DNA of 47,656 nt from an uncultured Gammaproteobacteria bacterium (GTDB lineage Bacteria > Pseudomonadota > Gammaproteobacteria > Pseudomonadales > Pseudohongiellaceae), in contig CAINTJ010000023.1 in the NCBI GenBank assembly GCA_903853385.1, positions 1-47,656 of the forward strand, read 5' to 3'. The notes beneath the pieces are model-generated. The model ran no database searches, had not been told where the DNA came from, and was given only the letters and a program-made list of their open reading frames with translations. Within the stretch, counting starts at the first letter, position 1. Each line of letters opens with the position of its first letter. The position numbers and the translations under genes were made by a program. Shown here piece after piece: positions 33,363-42,287 of the stretch.

Positions 33363-33931
33363 CGCACCAGCACCAGTCCGTAATGCACATCGCCAGCCTG
33401 CTTGTGACGCTCCAGTTGCCAGCCTGTCGGCATTGGCATGCTCGCCAGCGCTTGTCCGGCTTCCAGGTAGACCCGTGCATTTTTCGCCAGCCAGCCATGC
33501 TCATGCAACAACTCAAAGCAGCGCTGATGCAGATTGGCAGCAAACGGCGGGTCGACCAGCACCAGATCGAATTGGTGAGGGGCGGGTTGCGACAACCAGC
33601 GCACTGCATCTTGCTGGATCACCTGCAGCTTGTCAGTGCCAAGCAGGGTGGCATTCTGGCGCAGGGCAGCAGCGGCGGCGGTGTCGGTTTCCAATGCAGT
33701 CACGGCGGCCGCACCGCGCGAGAGTGCTTCAAAGCCCAGGGCGCCACTGCCGGCGAACAGATCGAGGCAGCGAGTGCCAACCACGCTGAACTGCAGCCAG
33801 TTGAACAGGGTCTCGCGCACGCGGTCAGGCGTGGGACGCAGGCCGGGGGCATCAGGAAATTGCAGCACGCGGCTGCGCCACTCGCCGCCGATGATGCGAA
33901 CGCGGTTACGTTTGTTAAGGGGTGTGGCCAT
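33359..33931 (-). CDS. rsmD: 16S rRNA (guanine966-N2)-methyltransferase RsmD
   Basis: A 190-residue cytoplasmic SAM-dependent methyltransferase. Family stretches are [29 protein letters not shown], motif [19 protein letters not shown] and the catalytic DPPF. RsmD methylates G966 of 16S rRNA in the 30S subunit. Length equals that of the E. coli protein. It sits divergently placed close to ftsY, as in many gammaproteobacteria, except that an M61 peptidase gene lies between, two bases upstream of its start, making the two a likely operon. Confidence 0.96.
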   Translation of the reverse strand: MATPLNKRNRVRIIGGEWRSRVLQFPDAPGLRPTPDRVRETLFNWLQFSVVGTRCLDLFAGSGALGFEALSRGAAAVTALETDTAAAAALRQNATLLGTDKLQVIQQDAVRWLSQPAPHQFDLVLVDPPFAANLHQRCFELLHEHGWLAKNARVYLEAGQALASMPMPTGWQLERHKQAGDVHYGLVLVR

Positions 33932-33933
33932 GG

Positions 33934-35871
33934 TCAGCGCGGCTGCAGCAGTTGGTCGAGGCCTGCTTCTCCATCACCCAGTTTTTGCAGATGGGGATAG
34001 CGCAGGCCACCATGATAGTCGATGTTTACTTCTCGATAACGATCGCCACTTTTCATCAGCAAGCGAATCGGTTCTTTTGACTCTTTTGATGCCTTGACGG
34101 CCTCTTTGAGGCGATCCGCGCTATAGCTGCGGTTGTTGACCGCTACAAGGGTATCGCCCAGGTCGATGCCGGCCTTGAAGGTCGGGCTATCCCAGGCCAC
34201 CGAGGTGATGCCGCTCTTGTCGAGCGTGAGTCCGATCGTATAAGTCAGCAACACGGCGTCCTTGTCGCGACCGGAAAGATTGGGCACATCGGTGTAGACC
34301 AGTTTATAGCCGTTGCGTTCGAAGCCGGCGAGTGGCGCACGCATGCTGACGCCGTTGACGAGCTCGTTCAGCAGTTTGTGCCAGTCGTAGGCAACCAGGC
34401 CATTGAGCGTGTTCACCACGTCGTCGAAGTTGTAGGTTACTTCGCCATAGTCACCATCGTGGCCGCCGAAGAACTTGCCGGCGAAATCATCAAGGCTCCT
34501 GGTGCCTTTGCTCTGCTCGCGCAGGATCGAATCCACTTCCATCCAGACCAGCAGACCTTCGTTGTAGTAATCCTCGGAGCGCTGCCAGCTTACCCAGCCT
34601 TTGGGCGCGCGCGCGGTGATGATGGGGTCGTTGGTGGTATCGACCAGCGGTCGCCATGTGCGGGCGGGGCGATTATCCAGACTCGCCATCGTGGCGGCGT
34701 AAGCGTCGAGGGTGTCAGCTTTGTTCACCAGGCCTGCGCGCGTCTGGAAAACATAGCCCCAGAATTGGGTCTGGCCTTCATAGACCCACAGCAAGGAGTC
34801 GCGCATTGGCGTTTGATAGTCAGGCGTCCACAAATCATCGCCACGCCGGTATTTGCCGTTCCAGCTATGGGTGTATTCGTGCGGGAGCACATTGCGGCTG
34901 GCGGCGTTGTCATCCCATTTGGTGAAGTAGCCGGCACGCACCCCAATCTCGGTGCTGCGGTGATGCTCAAGCCCGATGCCGCCAAGTTCGTCGGTGATGG
35001 AGAGCAGGAAATGATAGTGATCGTAATGTTCGCTGCCCATGGTCTTGATGAGCTGCTCGACCATTTTTTTGTGCACATCGATATGTTCAGGTTTTGCACT
35101 GAGCTCTTCGATGCTGTCGGCGAAGGCATCAAGCGTGACGCGCGGGCTCAGTTCGAAAGCGCGATAGTAGCGGCCGGCGAGCACCGGCGAGTCGATCAGT
35201 ATCTCATAGCTGGTTTTGTCATAAGTGTAAGTGGCGCCGCGCGCTGTTGCTGGCAAGCCTGAGGCGGCCGCCCAGCCCTGCGGGAAAAGCACGCGCGCTT
35301 GCACCGCTATGCGCCGCACGAAATAGCCGGCCGGATACAGGCTCAGCGAAGTGAACTGCAAACTCAGCATATTGGGGGTCATCACCATGCGGCCCTGGTC
35401 CGCGACGGTGGCCGAAACGAATTCAAACTCGAGCTCGATGTTCTTGGCCCCGGCGGGAACTTCAATATGAAAGGCATAGACTTCAACCGGGTCGCGTGTC
35501 CACGCCAGGCGCTGGCCACTGGCTCTGATCTGCAGCCCGGCCAGTTTCTCGATTTCACCGCGCGGACCGTGATGTCCCGGCAGCCATTTGGGATAGAGCA
35601 GTACCATCGGCCCGCTCTTCACTACCGGGATGGTCTCCTTGATCCTGAATATGCCCTGCTGGGTGTTGGTAGCGTCGATATCAAGCTGGATCGTGCCCGG
35701 ATAGTCCACGTCCTGCGCGACCGGGATGGTAGTTGTAATGGGAACGGGCTGCGGCGCTGAATTTTGTGCCAAGGCAGGCGCAGAGCTGACTATGGCGATA
35801 GTTGCAAGCGCTAGGGTGGTGAAGGCAAGGAATCGCAACAGCAGGGTATTTTTCATCTCAGGAATTTTCAT
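33934..35871 (-). CDS. Exported M61 glycyl-aminopeptidase-type protein with PDZ domain
   Basis: A 645-residue exported protein (signal peptide to about residue 35, ALA then QNS). The zinc-peptidase centre is HEYTH at 331-335, with the third ligand in VYEGQTQFWG (E365), as in family M61 of glycyl aminopeptidases. An N-terminal beta-rich domain precedes it, and a PDZ-like region follows at about 540-625 (AGIDLGDTLVAVN). All metal ligands are intact, so it should be an active periplasmic peptidase. It is the first gene of the pair with rsmD. The second ATG at 35856 would also keep the signal peptide; neither has a strong ribosome site. Confidence 0.9.
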   Translation of the reverse strand: MKIPEMKNTLLLRFLAFTTLALATIAIVSSAPALAQNSAPQPVPITTTIPVAQDVDYPGTIQLDIDATNTQQGIFRIKETIPVVKSGPMVLLYPKWLPGHHGPRGEIEKLAGLQIRASGQRLAWTRDPVEVYAFHIEVPAGAKNIELEFEFVSATVADQGRMVMTPNMLSLQFTSLSLYPAGYFVRRIAVQARVLFPQGWAAASGLPATARGATYTYDKTSYEILIDSPVLAGRYYRAFELSPRVTLDAFADSIEELSAKPEHIDVHKKMVEQLIKTMGSEHYDHYHFLLSITDELGGIGLEHHRSTEIGVRAGYFTKWDDNAASRNVLPHEYTHSWNGKYRRGDDLWTPDYQTPMRDSLLWVYEGQTQFWGYVFQTRAGLVNKADTLDAYAATMASLDNRPARTWRPLVDTTNDPIITARAPKGWVSWQRSEDYYNEGLLVWMEVDSILREQSKGTRSLDDFAGKFFGGHDGDYGEVTYNFDDVVNTLNGLVAYDWHKLLNELVNGVSMRAPLAGFERNGYKLVYTDVPNLSGRDKDAVLLTYTIGLTLDKSGITSVAWDSPTFKAGIDLGDTLVAVNNRSYSADRLKEAVKASKESKEPIRLLMKSGDRYREVNIDYHGGLRYPHLQKLGDGEAGLDQLLQPR

Positions 35872-36116
35872 GGTCCGTTACGGTATAAGTCAGGATTTTC
35901 TCATCATTCTTTCGAGTACAGTTATTGTAGTGACGAAAACAGCATTTAAGCCATATTGGGAATGCCTGTCATGAAGGTATGAGACAGTGTGTAATAGAGC
36001 GGCATAAATGTCAGGGTCGATAGTCAAAGGGTGGTGAAGGAGAATCCGGCCGGGATAGGCGGCGCGGAGCGAGATGCAGAGCCCAAGCACCAGGCATGGT
36101 CAAAGCAAATTCGATT

Positions 36117-36145
36117 CTGACTCCACGGTACCGTTCTGCTAACAT
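36117..36145 (+). promoter_or_regulatory. Candidate ftsY promoter with a palindrome in its spacer
   Basis: CTGACT and TAACAT are 17 bases apart, ending 30 bases before the ftsY ATG. The spacer contains the perfect palindrome ACGGTACCGT (36125-36134), which could be an operator. Boxes match 4 of 6 each. Confidence 0.3.
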
Positions 36146-36175
36146 TACAAGGTCGTTCTCCAGCAGTCCCTCCCT

Positions 36176-37219
36176 ATGTTTGGTTTCGGAAAACGCCCCA
36201 AGGTCGAGGCTGATAAAGCCGCCGCGCCCAGTGAGGCCCAAGACAGCCCTGCCCAATCGGCACCCGCCGGCTTCTTCAGTCGCCTCAAGGCCGGACTTGG
36301 CCGCACGCGCGCCGTCCTCGCCCACAATCTCGGTTCACTGCTGCTGGGCAAGAAAATCATCGATCAGGCTTTGCTGGATGAGCTGGAAACCAGTCTGCTC
36401 ACCGCCGACGTGGGCACCAAGGCCACCACTGCCATCCTGGACGAGCTGAGTGAGCGGGTCAAACGCAACGAGCTGGCCGATTCAGATGCGCTCTATGCAG
36501 CGCTCAAACAAATTTTGCAAACCATGCTGCAGCCTTGCGAGGCGCCGCTGCAGATTCCCGCGGATCTCGGCAAGCCGTTTGTGATCCTGATGGTGGGCGT
36601 CAATGGCGTCGGCAAAACCACCACGATTGGCAAACTCGCCAAGCGCTTCCAGCAGGAAGGACATTCAGTGATGCTGGCGGCGGGGGATACGTTCCGTGCT
36701 GCCGCGGTGGAGCAATTGCAGGTCTGGGGTGATCGCAACCAGGTGCCGGTGGTGGCACAACACACGGGTGCCGACAGCGCCTCGGTGATTTTTGATGCCT
36801 ACCAAAGTGCCTGCGCCAAAAGCATCGATGTGTTGATTGCCGATACTGCCGGCCGCCTGCACAACAAGAGCAATCTGATGCAGGAACTGGAAAAAGTAGT
36901 GCGCGTGCTGAAGAAGCTTGATCCAGGAGTGCCGCACGAAACCCTGCTGGTGCTGGATGCCACCACCGGCCAGAACGCACTGAGCCAGGCCCGCAGTTTT
37001 ACCGACGCTGTCAAGGTAAGCGGGTTGGTGTTAAGCAAGCTCGACGGCACTGCACGCGGCGGCATGGTGTTTGCGATTGCGAAAGAGCTGGCGCTGCCGT
37101 TACGCTTTATAGGTGTGGGCGAGAAGGCCGAAGATCTGCGGCCTTTTGTGGCTGCCACTTTTGTCGAGGCGTTGTTTGCCAGTGACGCTGATGAGCCCGG
37201 GAATAGTAAAAGCGTATGA
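36176..37219 (+). CDS. ftsY: Signal recognition particle receptor FtsY
   Basis: A 347-residue GTPase, the receptor that brings SRP-bound ribosomes to the Sec translocon at the inner membrane. The N domain is at about 30-120 and the G domain follows with GVNGVGKTT (G1), the GDTFRAAA insertion-box stretch, DTAGR (G3), SKLDGTARGG (G4) and the GVGEKAEDLRPF end. The acidic A domain is short compared with E. coli FtsY (497 residues). The last codons overlap ftsE by four bases (ATGA), giving the usual ftsY-ftsE-ftsX order. Confidence 0.97.
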   Translation: MFGFGKRPKVEADKAAAPSEAQDSPAQSAPAGFFSRLKAGLGRTRAVLAHNLGSLLLGKKIIDQALLDELETSLLTADVGTKATTAILDELSERVKRNELADSDALYAALKQILQTMLQPCEAPLQIPADLGKPFVILMVGVNGVGKTTTIGKLAKRFQQEGHSVMLAAGDTFRAAAVEQLQVWGDRNQVPVVAQHTGADSASVIFDAYQSACAKSIDVLIADTAGRLHNKSNLMQELEKVVRVLKKLDPGVPHETLLVLDATTGQNALSQARSFTDAVKVSGLVLSKLDGTARGGMVFAIAKELALPLRFIGVGEKAEDLRPFVAATFVEALFASDADEPGNSKSV

Positions 37220-37893
37220 TCAAATTCGATGACGTGAGCAAGCGTTACCCTTCCGGGCAGGAAGCGCTCAGTCATGTCAGCTTCCAGATTGACGATGGCG
37301 AGCTGGCCTTTGTCACCGGCCACTCCGGTGCCGGCAAAAGCACCTTGCTCAAGCTCATCATGCAGATGGAGCTGCCCAGCAGCGGTCAGCTCATCGTCAA
37401 TGGCCAGAATCTCAACAAGCTCACGCGGCGCCAGTTGCCGTATTACCGCCGCACTATCGGACTGGTGTTCCAGGATCATCAACTGCTGTTCGATCGCAGT
37501 GTGTATGAAAACGTGGCGCTGCCTTTGCAAATTGCCGGTTACGACCCGCGCGAAGCTTCACGCCGGGTGCGGGCAGCGCTGGATAAGGTCGGCTTGCTGA
37601 GCAAGGAAGCACAAAATCCCCTGGCGCTGTCTACCGGCGAGCAGCAGCGCGTAGGCATCGCGCGCGCCGTGGTCAACAAACCGGCTTTGCTGCTGGCAGA
37701 TGAGCCCACTGGCAATCTTGATCCCGAACTTGCCGCTGAAATCATGGGTCTGTTCGAGCAATTCAGTCAGGTAGGTGTCAGCGTGCTGATTGCCAGCCAT
37801 GATCACAATCTGATCGCCAGAATGCACCATCGCAAGCTGCGCCTTGAACAGGGACGCTTGATTGCTGATGGCAGCAAGGCCGGAGCTCACTGA
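37216..37893 (+). CDS. ftsE: Cell-division ATP-binding protein FtsE
   Basis: A 225-residue ABC ATPase. Walker A is GHSGAGKST, the signature is LSTGEQQR and Walker B is LLADEPTGNLD. With FtsX it forms the divisome complex that switches on periplasmic murein hydrolase activation during septation. Length and motifs are typical. It overlaps ftsY by four bases and ftsX by one (TGATG), so the three are translationally coupled. Confidence 0.97.
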   Translation: MIKFDDVSKRYPSGQEALSHVSFQIDDGELAFVTGHSGAGKSTLLKLIMQMELPSSGQLIVNGQNLNKLTRRQLPYYRRTIGLVFQDHQLLFDRSVYENVALPLQIAGYDPREASRRVRAALDKVGLLSKEAQNPLALSTGEQQRVGIARAVVNKPALLLADEPTGNLDPELAAEIMGLFEQFSQVGVSVLIASHDHNLIARMHHRKLRLEQGRLIADGSKAGAH

Positions 37894-38870
37894 TGGCAAT
37901 CCGACCGGAACAACGTGCGCGCAGTGAAAATCGCGCCGCCACCTTGCAAGCGCCCAACACCAGTCTGCTGGCCACCTTGGCTCAGCACCAGAGTGCGGCA
38001 GTGGATAGCCTGCATCGTTTGTTGCATGAGCCGCTGGGCACCTCGATGGCGTGTCTGGTGATTGGTATTGCACTGGCCTTGCCGCTCGCACTGTTGCTGT
38101 TTTTACAAAATCTGCAAAGCCTGGGCAATGGCATCGACCAGCACAGCAACATTGCGGTGTTCATGCAAGAGCGAGATCCAGCCGTGCTGCTGCGCGTGCA
38201 GAAAATGGTGGGCACGCGCAAGGATGTCAAAAAGGTGAGCTTTACCACTCCCGACCAGGCGCTGCAGGAATTCCAGGCCAAGTCCGGTTTCGGTGAAGCG
38301 CTGGCCACGCTCGACAAGAATCCGTTGCCGCCAGTATTTGATGTGCAGCCGGCCACTGATAAAGCAGAAGAGGTGGCCGCGCTGGTCAGTTACCTGCAAG
38401 CTTTGCCGGGGGTTGAGGCAGTGCAGGCCGATATCCAGTGGCTGCAACGCCTCAATGCCATGGTCGTGGTCGCACGGCAATTGGCGTTGTTGCTGGCGTT
38501 GTTGCTGGGCGTGGGGGTGATTCTGGTGATTGGCAACACGGTCAGATTGTCGATTGCCAACCGCAGTGCAGAAATTGTCGTGGTGAAACTGGTGGGTGGC
38601 ACTGACTCGTATGTGGCGCGACCGTTTCTTTATGCCGGACTCTGGTATGGCGTGGGGGGTGGCATTGCAGCGGTGGTGCTGGCGAGTTTGTGCCTGTGGG
38701 GTATGAGTGGGCCGGTGTCGCGTTTGCTCGCCAGTTACGATTCCGGCTATCAGTTGAGTGGACTTGGCGTGAGCGGCAGTTTCACAGTGCTGTTGCTGGC
38801 CGGTGCGCTGGGCTGGCTGGGGGCGCTCGTGTCGGTGCTGCGGCATCTGCGTGCGATCGAGCCGCGCTGA
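37893..38870 (+). CDS. ftsX: Cell-division membrane protein FtsX
   Basis: A 325-residue inner-membrane partner of FtsE with four membrane helices: one near 48-70, then a periplasmic domain at about 72-195, then three near 200-225, 245-270 and 295-318. The periplasmic domain, which recruits the hydrolase activators, contains the DVKKVSFTTPDQALQEF stretch and ends in PGVEAVQADIQW. The cytoplasmic N-terminus is about 45 residues. It ends the ftsYEX operon; rpoH, which often follows in gammaproteobacteria, is not here. Confidence 0.95.
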   Translation: MAIRPEQRARSENRAATLQAPNTSLLATLAQHQSAAVDSLHRLLHEPLGTSMACLVIGIALALPLALLLFLQNLQSLGNGIDQHSNIAVFMQERDPAVLLRVQKMVGTRKDVKKVSFTTPDQALQEFQAKSGFGEALATLDKNPLPPVFDVQPATDKAEEVAALVSYLQALPGVEAVQADIQWLQRLNAMVVVARQLALLLALLLGVGVILVIGNTVRLSIANRSAEIVVVKLVGGTDSYVARPFLYAGLWYGVGGGIAAVVLASLCLWGMSGPVSRLLASYDSGYQLSGLGVSGSFTVLLLAGALGWLGALVSVLRHLRAIEPR

Positions 38871-38990
38871 AATATTTCATACCCCCACAACCAGCAGGGA
38901 ATCATGAAAGGGTGGTTCGACGCCGACTTTCCTTGCTATTCTTCACCCAGTTTTTCTGCACCGCCCTGATAACAATGAGAGGATAAGGCT

Positions 38991-39638
38991 ATGACTATGA
39001 TGAACCTGCTTATGATGTTGGTCCGCTGGGGACATTTGCTGTTCGGCATTGGCTGGATTGGCATGCTCTATTACTTCAACTTCGTGCAAGGTGGTTACTT
39101 CAAGGCCGCCACACCGGAAGGCCTGAAAGATGCCAAGGCCAAACTGGCACCGAGCGCGCTGTGGTGGTTCCGTTGGGGCGCGATGTTCACCTTCCTCACC
39201 GGCGTCTTGCTGCTGGGTTATGTGCATGCCAATGGCCAGCTCAACAGCTACATCATTGTGGGCTCCACGCTGGCGACTGTCATGTTCCTCAACGTATGGC
39301 TGATCATCTGGCCCAACCAGCAAATCGTGCTGGGCCTCGTGCAAGGCGGTGATGCTGCCGCTGCTGGCGCCAAAGCTGCCATCGCCTCGCGTACCAACGT
39401 ATTGTTCTCCGGCCCGATGGCGTTCGGCATGCTGGCGGGCCCGCACTTCATCGGCTCTGCTGCCGGTTACGGTCATCCGGCCCTGACAGTAGGCGGCTGG
39501 CTGGTGATCGCAATCATTGCTGCGCTGGAAGCCAATGCACTGTTCGGCAAGCAAGGCCCGTTGACCACAGTAAAAGGCGTGATTTCGTGCAGCGTGATTT
39601 TGGCAGCCGTGATCATCGGTGTGCTGGAAGTACTCTGA
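38991..39638 (+). CDS. PuuD-like (urate oxidase N-terminal type) membrane protein
   Basis: A 215-residue protein with about five or six membrane helices. The opening RWGHLLFGIGWIGMLYYFNF matches the first helix of the urate-oxidase N-terminal (PuuD) domain, with the conserved His. Full PuuD urate hydroxylases carry an additional C-terminal cytochrome c domain; this protein has none and no purine-degradation gene lies nearby, so urate oxidation is not shown. An excellent ribosome site (GAGAGGATAAGG) precedes the start and a strong terminator follows, so it is a single-gene unit, 120 bases after ftsX. Confidence 0.75.
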   Translation: MTMMNLLMMLVRWGHLLFGIGWIGMLYYFNFVQGGYFKAATPEGLKDAKAKLAPSALWWFRWGAMFTFLTGVLLLGYVHANGQLNSYIIVGSTLATVMFLNVWLIIWPNQQIVLGLVQGGDAAAAGAKAAIASRTNVLFSGPMAFGMLAGPHFIGSAAGYGHPALTVGGWLVIAIIAALEANALFGKQGPLTTVKGVISCSVILAAVIIGVLEVL

Positions 39639-39671
39639 TCCATAGCCACACGGCAAACCGGTAGTACTTAA

Positions 39672-39697
39672 AAGCGAGCCCCACGGCTCGCTTTTTT
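39672..39697 (+). terminator. Rho-independent terminator
   Basis: AAGCGAGCC and GGCTCGCTT pair perfectly around CCAC and run into a six-base T-run. It ends the PuuD-like gene 34 bases after its stop. Confidence 0.93.
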
Positions 39698-39799
39698 GAT
39701 TCTGTATCAACTAAATAATCAAAAAGAATTTCATTCTGAAAAATAGTTGAGTCCGGATAGTGCAGATATGGCAGTTCAGATGCTTTAAAGCTGGCAAGA

Positions 39800-39997
39800 T
39801 CAACAGCAGCGCCGCACGCCTTCCCATTTGCGGTGCTGCTCTGCTTTGAAAAACGCCGCTCGCTCCAGTGGCTGTTCATGGGGATGTGCGAGCGCCTGAT
39901 GCTGCAGATAACGCTCATAGGCATCATCGCCACTCAATTCGCGCACTACCGACCACACTGATGCGCAACTTTGTTGTAGCTGGGCGAGCACGGTCAT
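39800..39997 (-). CDS. YbdD/YjiX family small protein
   Basis: A 65-residue protein that begins one base after the cstA stop codon (TAG-ATG junction). It shows the family pattern: a YERYLQHQALAHP stretch, AAFFKAEQHRKWEG and a C-terminal CC pair, as in E. coli YbdD/YjiX (also about 65 residues ending CC). These small proteins are required partners of CstA-type pyruvate/peptide transporters. The start has no separate ribosome site, so it depends on coupling to cstA. Confidence 0.9.
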   Translation of the reverse strand: MTVLAQLQQSCASVWSVVRELSGDDAYERYLQHQALAHPHEQPLERAAFFKAEQHRKWEGVRRCC

Positions 39998-42073
39998 CTA
40001 GCCCTCCATCAGCTGGGTAGCCTGATACGGTGTTTCTGTCACCGCCGGACAGCGGCGGCCCTGCACAAAGGCCAGGCAGATGCGTGCGGTTTCAATCACC
40101 ACAATCCAGCTGACCAGCAGGAAGAACGCGGTCAGTGCGGCATCGAGCCGGTCGTTGAAGATGAGGCGGTCAGTTTGTGCTACCGCCGCTCCGGTAAGCT
40201 TGCCGCTGGCAATCTGGGCGGCGAGGTCGTCGGCATGTACCAGAAAGCCGATGCGCAGTTCCGGGCTGAACAATTTTTCCCAGGCGGCAGCGGTGGTGAC
40301 GATCACCAGCCATACCAGCGGTGCTGCTGTCACCCACGCGTAGCGCAGCTTGCCAGACTTGATGATGATGGCGGTGGCCACACACAGCGCAATCGCTGCC
40401 AGCATTTGGTTGGCGATGCCGAACAGTGGCCACAGGCTGTTGATGCCGCCGAGCGGATCAATGGTGCCGTTGTAAAGGAAGTAGCCCCAGCCGGCGACCA
40501 CCAGTGCACTGCAGATAAACACACTCGGATACCAGGACGTGCGGCCCATGGCCGGGAATACATTGCCGAACATGTCCTGCAACATGAAGCGCGCGACTCG
40601 TGTGCCGGCATCGACCGTGGTGAGAATGAACAGCGCTTCAAACATGATCGCGAAGTGGTACCACACTGCGAGCAGCGAGTTGCCGAACGCGCTGCCGAAA
40701 ATGCTGGCCAGGCCCACCGCCAGTGACGGTGCGCCACCGGTGCGGGCAAACAAGGAGGTTTCGCCCATTTGCGTGGCCAGTGTCTGCATCTGCTCGACGG
40801 TGACCGGGAAGCCCCAGCTGCTGACAGTGGCTACTGCCTTGACGGCTTCGGCGCCGACGATGCCGGCCGGGCTGTTGATGGCGAAATAAATGCCGGGCTC
40901 GAGCACGCACGCGGCAATCATCGCCATGATCGCCACAAAGGACTCCATAATCATGGCGCCATAGCCGATAAAGCGGGCGTCTTTTTCATTCATCAAAAGC
41001 TTGGGGGTGGTGCCGGAAGCAATCAGCGCATGGAAGCCGGAGATCGCCCCGCAGGCAATCGTGATGAACACGAACGGAAACACTTTGCCGCCGAATACCG
41101 GGCCGGTGCCGTCAATGAACTGCGTCAAGGCGGGCATCTGGATTTGCGGTCGCAGGATCACGATTGCGATGGCGAGCGCGATGATGGTGCCGAGCTTCAT
41201 GAAAGTGGACAGATAATCGCGCGGTGCCAGCAGCAGCCACACCGGCAACACCGCCGCGATGAAGCCATAGACAACGATCATCAGCGCCAGTGCCGGGCCA
41301 TCGTAATCAAACAGCGACCGCAGTGAGCTGGTGTCCACCCAGCCGCCGCCAAACACGGCCAGCATCAGCAACGCAAACCCGATCAGCGAACCTTCGATAA
41401 CGCGGCCGGGACGCAGGTTGCGCATGTAGAGGCCGATCAACATCGCAATCGGAATTGTGGCCGCCACCGTGGAGGTGGCCCATGGGCTGTGCCGCATCGC
41501 ATTTACCACGACCAGGCCCAGTACCGCGATCAGGATGATCATGATCGCCAGCACGCCGATCAATGCTGCTGCGCCACCGATTACACCGAGTTCGTCGCGT
41601 GCCATCTGGCCGAGCGAGCGGCCGTTGCGGCGCAGCGAGCAGAACAGGCTGACAAAATCCTGCACACAGCCTCCAAACACTGCGCCGATCAAAATCCACA
41701 GCGTGCCGGGCAGATAGCCGAATTGGGCGGCCAGGGTCGGCCCCACCAGTGGCCCGGGACCGGCAATCGCAGCGAAATGGTGGCCAAACACGATCCAGCG
41801 ATTGGTAGGAATGAAGTCGCGGCCATCAGCCAGGCGTTCCGCTGGTGTGGCGCGGGTGGCATCCAGCGACAACACTTTGGCGGCGATGAAGGCGCTGTAA
41901 AAGCGATAGCCCAGCGCGTAGATGCAGACAGCGGCAACGATCAACCACAAACTGTTGATGGTTTCGCCGCGATTAAACGCAATGCCACCGAGTGCGGCCG
42001 CGCCGGCGAGTGCCACCAGTGGCCACAGCAGGTAGCGGGTAACAGCATGATTGGAGGCGGTGGTTGTTGTCAT
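39998..42073 (-). CDS. cstA: CstA-type carbon starvation transporter
   Basis: A 691-residue inner-membrane protein with about 16-18 hydrophobic segments. It contains the family motifs FGHHFAAIAGPGPLVGP, GAVFGGCVQDF and the HALIASGTTPKLL-like stretch. CstA proteins import peptides or pyruvate during carbon limitation and work with a YbdD-type subunit, encoded immediately downstream. A longer frame starts at 42130; I use the ATG at 42073 because it begins the family-typical N-terminus and has AGGA upstream. It is divergent from the multicopper oxidase gene, 214 bases apart. Confidence 0.93.
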   Translation of the reverse strand: MTTTTASNHAVTRYLLWPLVALAGAAALGGIAFNRGETINSLWLIVAAVCIYALGYRFYSAFIAAKVLSLDATRATPAERLADGRDFIPTNRWIVFGHHFAAIAGPGPLVGPTLAAQFGYLPGTLWILIGAVFGGCVQDFVSLFCSLRRNGRSLGQMARDELGVIGGAAALIGVLAIMIILIAVLGLVVVNAMRHSPWATSTVAATIPIAMLIGLYMRNLRPGRVIEGSLIGFALLMLAVFGGGWVDTSSLRSLFDYDGPALALMIVVYGFIAAVLPVWLLLAPRDYLSTFMKLGTIIALAIAIVILRPQIQMPALTQFIDGTGPVFGGKVFPFVFITIACGAISGFHALIASGTTPKLLMNEKDARFIGYGAMIMESFVAIMAMIAACVLEPGIYFAINSPAGIVGAEAVKAVATVSSWGFPVTVEQMQTLATQMGETSLFARTGGAPSLAVGLASIFGSAFGNSLLAVWYHFAIMFEALFILTTVDAGTRVARFMLQDMFGNVFPAMGRTSWYPSVFICSALVVAGWGYFLYNGTIDPLGGINSLWPLFGIANQMLAAIALCVATAIIIKSGKLRYAWVTAAPLVWLVIVTTAAAWEKLFSPELRIGFLVHADDLAAQIASGKLTGAAVAQTDRLIFNDRLDAALTAFFLLVSWIVVIETARICLAFVQGRRCPAVTETPYQATQLMEG

Positions 42074-42251
42074 GAGCGGGGTCCTGCGGGCTGGCATTAG
42101 GGATAAGAAGGAAAAGCCTGGTGCCGCCAATTCTCTAGGGTGTGGATGCCTTTGCCAAGCAAAGGCTGCAATTGAATCTACACTGGCCCTGGTTGCGGTG
42201 CATCAAACTGGCTGCAGGAATTCATACTGGCTGTACCCAACTTTGCCAATC

Positions 42252-42257
42252 TATAGT
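42252..42257 (+). promoter_or_regulatory. Candidate -10 box of the multicopper oxidase gene
   Basis: TATAGT lies 30 bases before the ATG at 42288. The -35 region (GGCTGT, 17 bases upstream) is poor, so an activator may be needed if this box is real. Confidence 0.3.
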
Positions 42258-42287
42258 GCAAAATGGATACATTGAATAGGAGGCTCC

